Counted from the stretch's first letter, positions 1 to 5,162 are shown. The stretch: 5,706 bases of DNA from Thermus_A sp040290245 (GCF_040290245.1 NZ_PSMQ01000080.1:1-5706); one strand, 5' to 3'. The notes: generated by a model not told the origin, from the sequence alone. Made by a program: numbers and translations.

Positions 1-1
1 C

Positions 2-502
2 CTCCCCCTCCTTCCCGAGGCTTTGGACCAGGCCGAGGCGGAGGGGGAACTGGAGGCCTTGGTGGAGGCGGAGGGGGTGTACGTGGTGGGCCGGGGGTTG
101 ACCCTGGCCGCGGCGGGGGAGGCGGCTTTGAAGCTGAAGGAGGCGGCGCTTCTCCACGCGGAGGCCGTCTCGGCCGCGGAACTCCTCCACGGTCCTTTGG
201 CCCTCCTCTCTCGAGGCCTCCCCCTTCTGTTCTTTGTGGCCAAGGACCGGCCGCTGCAAGCCCTCCTTGCCCTTCTGGAGGAGCTCCGGACCCAAGGGGC
301 CAGGGTCTTGGTCCTCTCCTCCGAACCGGAGGCCCTGGACCTGGCCTCCGATCCCCTTCGGCTTCCGGTGCGGCTGGCCCCGGAGCTGGACCCCATCCTT
401 ATGGTAAGGGCCTTCTATCCTTTAGCGGCTAGGCTCGGCCGGGCCCGGGGCGTGGATGTGGACCGGCCCCCGTACTTAAGGAAGGTCACCCGCACCCTTT
501 AG
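2..502 (+). CDS. SIS-domain sugar-phosphate isomerase/deaminase, C-terminal part (5' end outside window)
   Basis: The frame is open to the left edge, so only the last 166 residues are visible and the true start lies upstream. The fragment holds the second SIS (sugar isomerase) domain of the GlmS/AgaS/NagB-II group. Visible landmarks are the GRG turn (residues 30-32 of the fragment), ALKLKEA (42-48) and ELLHGPLAL (60-68), followed by a DRPPYLRKVT tail. By alignment with E. coli GlmS, the Glu of LKLKE corresponds to Glu488, the His of LLHGPLAL to His504, and the Lys of LRKVT to the C-terminal Lys603, so the active-site groups for sugar-phosphate ring opening and isomerisation look intact. The tail resembles stand-alone two-SIS enzymes (glucosamine-6-phosphate deaminase or AgaS type) more than full GlmS, but the presence of a glutaminase domain cannot be judged here. 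The substrate is therefore undecided. It is cytoplasmic. Its TAG stop overlaps the convergent csaA stop by 4 nt. Confidence 0.88.
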   Translation, partial: LPLLPEALDQAEAEGELEALVEAEGVYVVGRGLTLAAAGEAALKLKEAALLHAEAVSAAELLHGPLALLSRGLPLLFFVAKDRPLQALLALLEELRTQGARVLVLSSEPEALDLASDPLRLPVRLAPELDPILMVRAFYPLAARLGRARGVDVDRPPYLRKVTRTL

Positions 503-828
503 AACACCCGTCCCCCTGGGGGCACCGGCCTTTCCGGAACCAGGAGGACGACCCGGCCCTCCTCGTCCGGGACCCCGAGGACCAGAACCTCGGAGGGAAA
601 TCCCGCAACCCGTTTGATCCCCAGGTTTACCGCGCAGACCACCAGGCGGCCCCGGAGGTCCTCAGGGGTGTAGAGGCCGGTGAGCTGGGCCGAGCTCGTC
701 TTTAGGCCCAAGGGGCCCAGGTCGATCCAGAGTTTGTAACTGGGCTTCTTGGCCTTTTCGTGAGGCTCGGCCTGGACGATCCGCCCCACCCTCAGGTCCA
801 ACGTGGCGAAGGCTTCTAAGGGGTCCAT
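499..828 (-). CDS. csaA: CsaA-type tRNA-binding protein
   Basis: The 109-residue protein is almost entirely one OB-fold tRNA-binding domain of the CsaA family, a homodimeric relative of the C-terminal domains of MetRS and Arc1p/EMAP-II. Family marks include DLRVGRI (11-17), AEPHEKAKKPSYKLWIDLG (20-38), KTSSAQLT (43-50), VVCAVN (63-68) and SEVLVLGVPDE (79-89). In Bacillus, CsaA was described as secretion-related with chaperone-like activity; structure indicates tRNA binding, and its role in Thermus is unknown. I chose the ATG at 826-828: the protein then begins MDPLEAF as the family does, is of normal length, and starts six bases after a -10-like TATACC. The ATG at 864 would place the start inside guaB and add 12 unsupported residues. 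There is no Shine-Dalgarno site. The gene is divergent from guaB with a 22-bp gap, and its stop overlaps the SIS gene by 4 nt. Confidence 0.9.
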   Translation of the reverse strand: MDPLEAFATLDLRVGRIVQAEPHEKAKKPSYKLWIDLGPLGLKTSSAQLTGLYTPEDLRGRLVVCAVNLGIKRVAGFPSEVLVLGVPDEEGRVVLLVPERPVPPGGRVF

Positions 829-842
829 GCCCAGGGTATACT
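814..842 (+). promoter_or_regulatory. Putative guaB promoter, leaderless
   Basis: TATACT (837-842, 5 of 6 matches to TATAAT) lies eight nt before the guaB ATG at 851. A weak TTCTAA (814-819) sits 17 nt further upstream, inside the csaA coding start. No Shine-Dalgarno sequence lies between the -10 and the ATG, so a leaderless or nearly leaderless mRNA is expected. The -10 is good; the -35 is poor. Confidence 0.5.
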
Positions 843-864
843 CTAGGCTCATGAGCGCGGACAA
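835..864 (-). promoter_or_regulatory. Putative csaA promoter, leaderless
   Basis: On the minus strand, TTGTCC (859-864, 4 of 6 matches to TTGACA) is followed after 18 nt by TATACC (835-840, 4 of 6 matches to TATAAT) and, six nt later, by the csaA ATG. Transcription would begin at or next to the A of the start codon. The -35 lies inside the first guaB codons. The -10 shares bases 837-840 with the guaB -10. This is inferred from sequence only. Confidence 0.5.
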
Positions 865-2335
865 GATCCTCTACGAAGGCCTCACCTTTGACGATCTCCT
901 CATCTTGCCGGACTACTCGGAGGTGCTTCCCCGGGAGGTTTCGGTCAGAAGCCGGATGACCAAGAAGCTCTGGCTCAACATCCCCATCCTCTCCGCGGCC
1001 ATGGACACGGTGACCGAGACGGAGATGGCCATCGCCATGGCCCGGGAGGGGGGGATGGGGGTTATTCACAAGAACCTGTCCATAGAGGCTCAGGCGGCCA
1101 TGGTGCGCAAGGTCAAGCGCTCCGAGGCGGGGATGGTCCAGGACCCGGTGACCCTTCCCCCCACGGCCACCCTCGAGGACGCGGAGCGGCTCATGCGGGA
1201 GTACCGCATTGGGGGGTTGCCCGTGGTGGACCTTTACGGAAAGCTTCTGGGCCTTATCACCAACCGGGATATCCGGTTTGAGAAGGACCTCAAGCGCCCG
1301 GTGACCGAGGTCATGACCCCCCTTGAGCGCCTGGTCACCGCCCCGCCTGGGACCACCTTGGAGGAGGCGGAGGAGGTCCTTAGGAGGCACAAGGTGGAAA
1401 AACTCCCCCTGGTGGACAAGGAGGGTCGGCTTAAGGGGCTCCTTACCCTGAAGGATCTCGTCAAGCGGAAGCAGTACCCAAACGCGGCCAAGGACGAGAA
1501 GGGCCGGCTTCTGGTGGGGGCGGCGCTTGGGGCCTCCAAGGACCTCTCTGAAAGGGCCCAAGCCCTCGTGGAGGCGGGGGTGGATGTGCTGGTCCTGGAC
1601 TCCGCCCACGGCCACTCCAAGGGGATCCTACAGGCCCTTGCCTACCTCAAGGAAACCTTTGGGGACAGGGTCCAGGTGATCGCGGGGAATGTGGCGACCC
1701 GGGAAGGGGCGAGGGCCCTGGCCGAGCGGGGGGCGGACGCGGTCAAAGTGGGCATCGGCCCTGGCTCCATCTGCACCACCCGGGTGGTCACCGGGGTGGG
1801 GGTTCCCCAGATCTCCGCCATCATGGAGGCCCTGAAGGGGGTGGAGGAGTTTGACGTGCCCCTCATCGCCGATGGGGGGGTAAAGTACACCGGGGACGTG
1901 GCCAAGGCGATCGCCGCGGGGGCCCACACGGTGATGCTGGGGAGCATGCTGGCGGGGACGGACGAGGCCCCGGGGGAGGAGGTCTTAAAGGACGGCCGCC
2001 GGTACAAGCTCTACCGGGGGATGGGCTCCTTGGGGGCGATGAAGCAGGGCTCGGCCGACCGCTACTTCCAAGAGGCGGGGAAAAGCGGGGAGTTCGAGGC
2101 CAAAAAGCTCGTCCCTGAGGGGATCGAGGGGATGGTGCCCTACAAGGGCCCGGTGGCGGATGTCCTCTACCAGGTCGTAGGGGGGCTGAGGAGCGCCATG
2201 GGGTATGTGGGGGCGAAGGACATCGAAACCTTCCGGGCAAAGGCCCGGTTCGTCCGCGTCACCATGGCCGGGCTCATCGAGAGCCACCCCCACGATGTGG
2301 TGGTCATCAAGGAGGCCCCCAACTACTCCCGCTAG
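851..2335 (+). CDS. guaB: Inosine-5'-monophosphate dehydrogenase
   Basis: Converts IMP to XMP with NAD+, the committed and usually rate-limiting step of GMP synthesis; a cytoplasmic tetramer. The 494-residue length is normal for a bacterial enzyme with a CBS pair. The order is the N-terminal part of the barrel with ILSAAMDTV (46-54), two CBS domains (about 96-145 and 154-206), then the rest of the barrel. GPGSICTTR (303-311) carries the catalytic Cys308, DGG (341-343) and MLGSMLAGT (362-370) bind the nucleotide phosphate, and the mobile flap has the Arg404-Tyr405 pair of SADRYFQE. All key residues are present. The CBS pair is known in the family to bind purine nucleotides and modulate activity. 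I chose the ATG at 851: an in-frame ATG at 803 would add 16 residues unlike the family and lie inside csaA, and 851 follows a -10 element. The TAG stop abuts the next gene's stop with no spacer. Confidence 0.97.
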   Translation: MSADKILYEGLTFDDLLILPDYSEVLPREVSVRSRMTKKLWLNIPILSAAMDTVTETEMAIAMAREGGMGVIHKNLSIEAQAAMVRKVKRSEAGMVQDPVTLPPTATLEDAERLMREYRIGGLPVVDLYGKLLGLITNRDIRFEKDLKRPVTEVMTPLERLVTAPPGTTLEEAEEVLRRHKVEKLPLVDKEGRLKGLLTLKDLVKRKQYPNAAKDEKGRLLVGAALGASKDLSERAQALVEAGVDVLVLDSAHGHSKGILQALAYLKETFGDRVQVIAGNVATREGARALAERGADAVKVGIGPGSICTTRVVTGVGVPQISAIMEALKGVEEFDVPLIADGGVKYTGDVAKAIAAGAHTVMLGSMLAGTDEAPGEEVLKDGRRYKLYRGMGSLGAMKQGSADRYFQEAGKSGEFEAKKLVPEGIEGMVPYKGPVADVLYQVVGGLRSAMGYVGAKDIETFRAKARFVRVTMAGLIESHPHDVVVIKEAPNYSR

Positions 2336-2566
2336 TCAGTCTTTGAAGAGGTTCTGGAAGGCCTCGAGTCCGCCCTTCCTGCGCGCCAAGCGGAAGACCC
2401 CATCCTTTTCCTCCAGAAGGCCTTCCTGGAGAAGGGCTTTCAGGGTGTCCTCCAACTCCTTTTTGGAAAAGTTTTCCCCCTCCTCGTCTAGATACCGCTG
2501 GATATCCTTGAACGCTGCAAAGCGCAAGGCCTCCACCGCCCTCATCACCCAGGCCTTCCGGTCCAT
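2336..2566 (-). CDS. Small putative winged-helix protein, function unknown
   Basis: A 76-residue protein that I do not recognise as a named family. The pattern of hydrophobic residues fits a minimal winged-helix fold: a first helix (about 4-17, AWVMRAVEALRFAA), a helix with FKDIQRYLDEE (about 19-29), a basic recognition-like helix FSKKELEDTLKALLQEGLL (about 33-51), then EEKDGVFRLARR as the wing hairpin. Such proteins bind DNA or serve as small adaptors; neither is shown here. The ATG at 2564-2566 is preceded six nt upstream by TATTAT and has no Shine-Dalgarno site, so it is probably leaderless. It diverges from the 144-residue gene with a 17-bp gap and converges on guaB with zero spacing. GC content and codon use look like the neighbours, giving no sign of recent transfer. 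Being a real gene is likely; DNA binding is a guess. Confidence 0.72.
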   Translation of the reverse strand: MDRKAWVMRAVEALRFAAFKDIQRYLDEEGENFSKKELEDTLKALLQEGLLEEKDGVFRLARRKGGLEAFQNLFKD

Positions 2567-2571
2567 GACCC

Positions 2572-2577
2572 CATAAT
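2572..2577 (+). promoter_or_regulatory. -10 element of the 144-aa gene
   Basis: CATAAT (5 of 6 matches to TATAAT) lies six nt before the GTG at 2584. No recognisable -35 lies 16-18 nt upstream, in the coding start of the divergent gene. The AAGGGG directly before GTG is too close to work well as a Shine-Dalgarno site, so a leaderless transcript is the simpler reading. Confidence 0.45.
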
Positions 2578-2578
2578 A
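2573..2578 (-). promoter_or_regulatory. -10 element of the 76-aa gene
   Basis: TATTAT on the minus strand (5 of 6 matches to TATAAT) ends six nt before the ATG at 2566. I find no convincing -35 at 16-18 nt. The hexamer overlaps the opposite-strand -10 at 2572-2577 by five bases. Confidence 0.45.
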
Positions 2579-2583
2579 AGGGG

Positions 2584-3018
2584 GTGGACCCCTACCGGGA
2601 GTACCAGGACTACGCGATCGCCCAGCGGCTCAAGGTGGCGTTGGGCCTTTCCCGCGAGGTCCTTTCCTTAGGCCAGTACGCCTGCCTCCGCCTAAGGGTC
2701 AAAGAAGCCCCTTCGGAAGGCCTTCTGGAGCGGATGAACTGGGGGTTTTGGACCAATCCCCAAAGGCTTAAGGCCTTTCTGCAGAAGCATCATCAGGCCC
2801 CATACTTTGCCTCCCCCTTGGCTTTTGAGGCCCTTCTTTTCCCCGAGGAGAGGGCTCGTCTGGTTTTCCCTGGCCAGGCTGGGGCCTACTACCTGGGGTT
2901 TTTGCGCCTGCCCTGGCTGGTCATGGACCCTTTGGCTTTTGAGGAAGCCTTGAGGGAGCAGGAGGAAAAGGGAGCGGCCCTTCCCCTTTTCCTGAATGCT
3001 TTTCATATGGTCTGGTAG
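2584..3018 (+). CDS. Conserved-looking protein of unknown function (144 aa)
   Basis: I do not recognise this family. The 144-residue protein starts with GTG at 2584, six nt after a -10-like CATAAT. It has no signal peptide and no clear membrane helix, though it is rich in Leu, Phe, Tyr and Trp: WGFWTNP (about 53-59), KHHQAPYF (about 68-75) and YYLGFLRLPWLVMDPLAF (about 101-118). The N-terminus EYQDYAIAQRLKVALGL looks helical. Hydrophobic and charged residues alternate as in a soluble globular protein, and codon use is typical of the neighbours, so I take it as a real gene. Its last 16 nt overlap the end of thiN on the other strand, and a 10-bp inverted repeat (2963-2993) lies within its 3' end. 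The divergent partner is the small winged-helix-like gene, which might regulate it; that is speculation. Confidence 0.75.
   Translation: MDPYREYQDYAIAQRLKVALGLSREVLSLGQYACLRLRVKEAPSEGLLERMNWGFWTNPQRLKAFLQKHHQAPYFASPLAFEALLFPEERARLVFPGQAGAYYLGFLRLPWLVMDPLAFEEALREQEEKGAALPLFLNAFHMVW
2963..2993 (-). terminator. Possible terminator for thiN, inside the opposing gene
   Basis: AGGAAAAGGG (2963-2972) and CCCTTTTCCT (2984-2993) form a perfect 10-bp stem with an 11-nt loop, starting 10 nt past the thiN stop codon. The run of U is within the 3' arm rather than after it, so it is not a textbook intrinsic terminator. It is nearly symmetrical and could act on both strands. It also encodes part of the 144-residue protein. 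Confidence 0.35.
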
Positions 3019-3602
3019 AAAAACCCCTGCCCCTCCAGGACCTCCACCTCCACCTCCCCCAGGGCACGGTTTTCCAGTCCCCGGCTTCCTTCCAGCCACT
3101 CCCCCTTCAGGCCCCACCGGCCGCCCTTCAGGGAAAGGCGCATCCTTGGGAAGGGGAGGAGGCTAAAGAGGGCGCCTGGGGCGAGGGCAAACCGGTGCCG
3201 GCCAGGAAGAAGGGGGTAAAGGGTCTCGAGGCCGTTCGTGAGCTCCACCCGGACGCCCTGCTGGGCCGCCCGCAGGGCCCAAAGAAGGTGGGCCAGGGTG
3301 TGGTCCAGCCGCCCGCCCACTCCGCCTAGGAGGAGGATCTCCTTGGCCCCTTCTTTAAGGGCTCTTTCCAGGAGGGCCTCCCCATCCGTAAGGTCCTTGT
3401 CCACGGGCAGGATCTCCTTTGGCGCCTTTAAGGGAAGCCCGCTTCCAGAGTCAAAGTCCCCGAGCCACAAGGAGGGCACCAGGCCCAGCTCCAAGGCGTG
3501 GCGCGCGCCCGAGTCCGCAGCCCATAGGGTGTAGCCCCGAAGCCGTTCCTTAACCTCCTCCGTGACCAGCAGGGGGCCGCCCAAAAGAAGGGCAAAGCGC
3601 AT
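3003..3602 (-). CDS. thiN: Thiamine pyrophosphokinase
   Basis: Transfers a pyrophosphate from ATP to thiamine to give thiamine diphosphate, the cofactor of transketolase and 2-oxoacid dehydrogenases; cytoplasmic. The 199-residue length fits the family. Motifs appear in the expected order: ADSG (29-32), GDFDS (48-52), DKDLTDGE (68-75), GGRLDHT (96-102) and LTN (121-123) form the catalytic and ATP/Mg sites of the N-terminal domain. The C-terminal beta domain ends with the SRGLEN stretch (173-178), where Ser and Asn contact thiamine in known structures. I chose the ATG at 3602 (MRFALLLGG); extending to 3797 adds 65 low-complexity Gly/Ala/Arg residues that are cycB read in another frame. It starts 5 nt after the cycB stop, preceded by AAAGGGG, so translation is probably coupled to cycB. 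Its end overlaps the convergent gene by 16 nt. Confidence 0.93.
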   Translation of the reverse strand: MRFALLLGGPLLVTEEVKERLRGYTLWAADSGARHALELGLVPSLWLGDFDSGSGLPLKAPKEILPVDKDLTDGEALLERALKEGAKEILLLGGVGGRLDHTLAHLLWALRAAQQGVRVELTNGLETLYPLLPGRHRFALAPGALFSLLPFPRMRLSLKGGRWGLKGEWLEGSRGLENRALGEVEVEVLEGQGFFYQTI

Positions 3603-3607
3603 CCCCT

Positions 3608-4567
3608 TTAGTCTAGGGGAAGGGCCAGGGCTGGATTCAGCCGAACCCCCACCCGGGCCCCTTCCTCGAGCCCCGGGTCCTCTCCTTCCCAGTAAAGCCT
3701 TATCCCTAGATAGGAAAGCCAAAGCCCCACCCGCGCTCCGAAGAAGAGCCGCTCCTCCACAAGGGCCTCCTTCCAAGCGGTTTTGGGCTCTAGGCATACC
3801 GCCCCCGGAAGGAGGAGGTGGGCCCTTGGGGGAAGGCCCAGCCGGAGGCTTTCCTCCGGGGAAAGGAGGTTCTTGTGCCCCAGAAACCGGGCCACCCAGG
3901 CCTCCTTGGGCCGGGTGTAGACCTCCTCGGCCCTGCCTTTTTGGACCACCTTTCCCTCCCGCAGGATCACCACGGTCTCTGCCAGGAGAAAGGCCTCCTC
4001 CTGGTCGTGGGTGACCACCAAGGCGGTGGTTTTCTCCTCTCTTAAGATCCGCCTTAGAAAAAAGAGGAGGTCTTCCCGAAGCCTCAGGTCCAAAGCCCCC
4101 AAGGGCTCGTCCAGCAGGAGAAGCCTAGGCCTTGGGGCGATGGCCCGGGCCAGGGCCACCCTTTGCTGTTCTCCCCCGGAGAGGGCCTGGGGCTTTTTCT
4201 GGGCGTGGGGGGTGAGGCCGGTTCTTTGGAGAAGCTCCTCCACCCGGGCTTTGAGGGCCGCCTTGGGCCAGCGGGCTTCCACCAGGCCGAAGGCGATGTT
4301 CTCGTAAACCGTCAGGTGGGGGAATAGGGCGTAGTCCTGGAACAAGAACCCCACCTTTCGCCTTTCGGGCGGCAGGGGGGTGAGGTCTAGGTTCCCGAGC
4401 CGGACCCGGCCTTTGTCCGGGGGGATAAGGCCCGCAGTGAGCTTCAAAAGCGTGCTCTTTCCGCTTCCCGATGGGCCCAAAAGGGCCGTGGTCTTCCCCT
4501 CGGGAAGCGTCAGACGGACCTCGAGGGAGAACCCAGGGTACCGTTTGAGGAACTCGACCTCGAGCAC
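3608..4567 (-). CDS. cycB: ABC transporter ATP-binding protein (CycB-like, linked to cytochrome c552)
   Basis: A 319-residue ATPase subunit of an ABC importer, acting on the cytoplasmic face of the membrane. It has Walker A GPSGSGKST (31-39), Q-loop Gln77, signature LSGGEQQR (129-136), Walker B LLLLDEP (149-155), D-loop GALD and H-loop His187 in THDQEEAF. After about residue 235 comes a roughly 85-residue TOBE-like domain, as in PotA, FbpC and CysA subunits, so it is longer than ThiQ. No permease or binding-protein gene is visible, so the substrate is unknown. The following thiN makes thiamine or its precursor a possibility; iron, polyamine or anion uptake are alternatives. I chose the GTG at 4565-4567 (MLEVEFLKRYPGF, a typical N-terminus), six nt after TATAGT and just after a terminator. 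A GTG at 4624, overlapping the cycA stop as GTGA, would add 19 residues encoded by the terminator hairpin. The cycA-cycB linkage is, from memory, as in T. thermophilus. Confidence 0.9.
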   Translation of the reverse strand: MLEVEFLKRYPGFSLEVRLTLPEGKTTALLGPSGSGKSTLLKLTAGLIPPDKGRVRLGNLDLTPLPPERRKVGFLFQDYALFPHLTVYENIAFGLVEARWPKAALKARVEELLQRTGLTPHAQKKPQALSGGEQQRVALARAIAPRPRLLLLDEPLGALDLRLREDLLFFLRRILREEKTTALVVTHDQEEAFLLAETVVILREGKVVQKGRAEEVYTRPKEAWVARFLGHKNLLSPEESLRLGLPPRAHLLLPGAVCLEPKTAWKEALVEERLFFGARVGLWLSYLGIRLYWEGEDPGLEEGARVGVRLNPALALPLD

Positions 4568-4573
4568 CTCCCC

Positions 4574-4579
4574 ACTATA
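4574..4579 (-). promoter_or_regulatory. -10 element of cycB
   Basis: TATAGT on the minus strand (5 of 6 matches to TATAAT) is followed by six nt and the GTG at 4567. It begins where the T-tract of the cycA terminator ends. No -35 is visible; the region where it would lie is the GC-rich hairpin itself. Confidence 0.45.
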
Positions 4580-4614
4580 AAAGGCCGCCCCAGCCTGGGC
4601 CGGGGCGGGGCCTT
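4579..4614 (-). terminator. Intrinsic terminator after cycA
   Basis: Minus-strand RNA: 5' arm AAGGCC (4609-4614) plus GCCCC (4602-4606) with a 2-nt bulge between them, a 10-nt loop (4592-4601), and the 3' arm GGGGC GGCCTT (4581-4591), followed by UU then AU. This gives an 11-bp GC-rich stem ending in a UUUU run, about 7 nt past the cycA stop at 4621. It would separate abundant cycA mRNA from cycB. Confidence 0.75.
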
Positions 4615-4620
4615 GGGCCT

Positions 4621-5067
4621 TCACTTAAGGCCCAGTTTTTTGCGCTCCTCCAGAACCTGTTGCGAGGTGAGCTTCTTAGTGCGAAGGGCCTTGACCTCCT
4701 CCGCGGTGAAGGGATTGAAGTCCTTCACCTTTTTGGCGTCCCCCCAGGCGGTGGCGATATGGTTGAGAAGCGCGGCGATCTCCTCGTCCTTAAGCCCCCC
4801 GAAAGCGGGCATGGCCCCGTTGTACTTCATCCCCTTCACCTCGATGGGTCCTGAGAGGCCATTGAGAAGGACCATAATGAGGTACTCCCGGCCCCCCTTC
4901 GCATTCAGGATCTCACTTACATGCCCGGCCAAAGGCGGGAAGGCTCCAGGGAGTCCTTGGCCGTTTGCTTGGTGGCAGCCCGCGCACTGAGCATAGAGTT
5001 TGGCTCCATCCGCCTGGGCCAAGGCCAAGCCGCTCAAGATCAGCAAGCCGAGAAGGGTCTGTCTCAT
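4621..5067 (-). CDS. cycA: Cytochrome c552 precursor
   Basis: Soluble periplasmic c-type cytochrome that in T. thermophilus carries electrons from the bc complex to the ba3 terminal oxidase. The 148-residue precursor has a signal peptide (1-17, MRQTLLGLLILSGLALA), giving a mature protein of 131 residues starting QADGAK. The haem site CAGCH is Cys28, Cys31 and His32 (mature 11, 14, 15), and the distal ligand is Met86 (mature Met69) in YNGAMPAF. The C-terminal extension ending ERKKLGLK, which wraps the core in the known Thermus structure, is present. From memory the sequence is very close to T. thermophilus c552 throughout, which is the strongest pointer to the genus. The ATG at 5065-5067 has a GGGAGG ribosome site and a near-consensus promoter. 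A hairpin terminator follows the stop. It diverges from a thioredoxin-like gene across a 225-bp regulatory interval. Confidence 0.97.
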   Translation of the reverse strand: MRQTLLGLLILSGLALAQADGAKLYAQCAGCHQANGQGLPGAFPPLAGHVSEILNAKGGREYLIMVLLNGLSGPIEVKGMKYNGAMPAFGGLKDEEIAALLNHIATAWGDAKKVKDFNPFTAEEVKALRTKKLTSQQVLEERKKLGLK

Positions 5068-5074
5068 CTTGATA

Positions 5075-5080
5075 CCTCCC
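5075..5080 (-). promoter_or_regulatory. Shine-Dalgarno site of cycA
   Basis: GGGAGG on the minus strand, extended to GGGAGGT, lies 7 nt before the cycA ATG. It is the only strong canonical ribosome site in the window, fitting high expression of an abundant electron carrier. Confidence 0.8.
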
Positions 5081-5087
5081 GGGGGTG

Positions 5088-5116
5088 AGTATAGGCTGAC
5101 CCATGTACACTGTCAA
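5088..5116 (-). promoter_or_regulatory. cycA promoter (sigma-70/SigA type)
   Basis: On the minus strand a perfect TTGACA (5111-5116), a 17-nt spacer and TATACT (5088-5093, 5 of 6 matches to TATAAT) make the best promoter in the window. The start point should be near 5081, giving a leader of about 14 nt that carries the Shine-Dalgarno site. The spacer contains one copy of GTGTACAT. Confidence 0.85.
5103..5110 (-). promoter_or_regulatory. GTGTACAT motif, copy 1 (in cycA promoter spacer)
   Basis: GTGTACAT on the minus strand, with the 6-bp palindrome TGTACA at 5104-5109, lies between the cycA -35 and -10. A protein bound here would block RNA polymerase. Two more copies lie upstream. The regulator is unknown. 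Confidence 0.45.
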
Positions 5117-5132
5117 TAACTGCGGGTTTACC

Positions 5133-5146
5133 TTTCCTTAAGAAAA
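5133..5146. promoter_or_regulatory. AT-rich dyad upstream of cycA -35
   Basis: TTTCCTTAAGAAAA is a palindrome with one mismatched pair, centred about 58 nt before the predicted cycA start. In this GC-rich setting it may be an UP-like element contacting the polymerase alpha subunit or an activator site. No binding protein can be named. Confidence 0.3.
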
Positions 5147-5162
5147 CCGGACACCGGAATCC

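Noticed and set aside
505..525. CCCCC-T-GGGGG palindrome as terminator for the SIS gene
   Set aside because: The loop is too short, there is no T-tract, and it is explained by Pro/Gly codons of csaA.
803..850. Upstream in-frame ATG for guaB
   Set aside because: The 16 extra residues do not fit the family, the stretch overlaps csaA coding sequence, and the ATG at 851 follows a -10 element.
662..1615. Long open frame on the minus strand opposite csaA and guaB
   Set aside because: It lies antisense to clear genes, its translation is rich in His, Gly, Pro and Arg with no domain, and it is a by-product of high GC content.
3603..3797. N-terminal extension of thiN
   Set aside because: These 65 residues are low-complexity and are cycB sequence read in another frame; MRFALLLGG at 3602 is a normal start for the family.
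3562..4014. Proline-rich open frame on the plus strand inside thiN/cycB
   Set aside because: It is antisense to well-supported genes and has a biased Pro/Gly/Arg composition with no recognisable domain.
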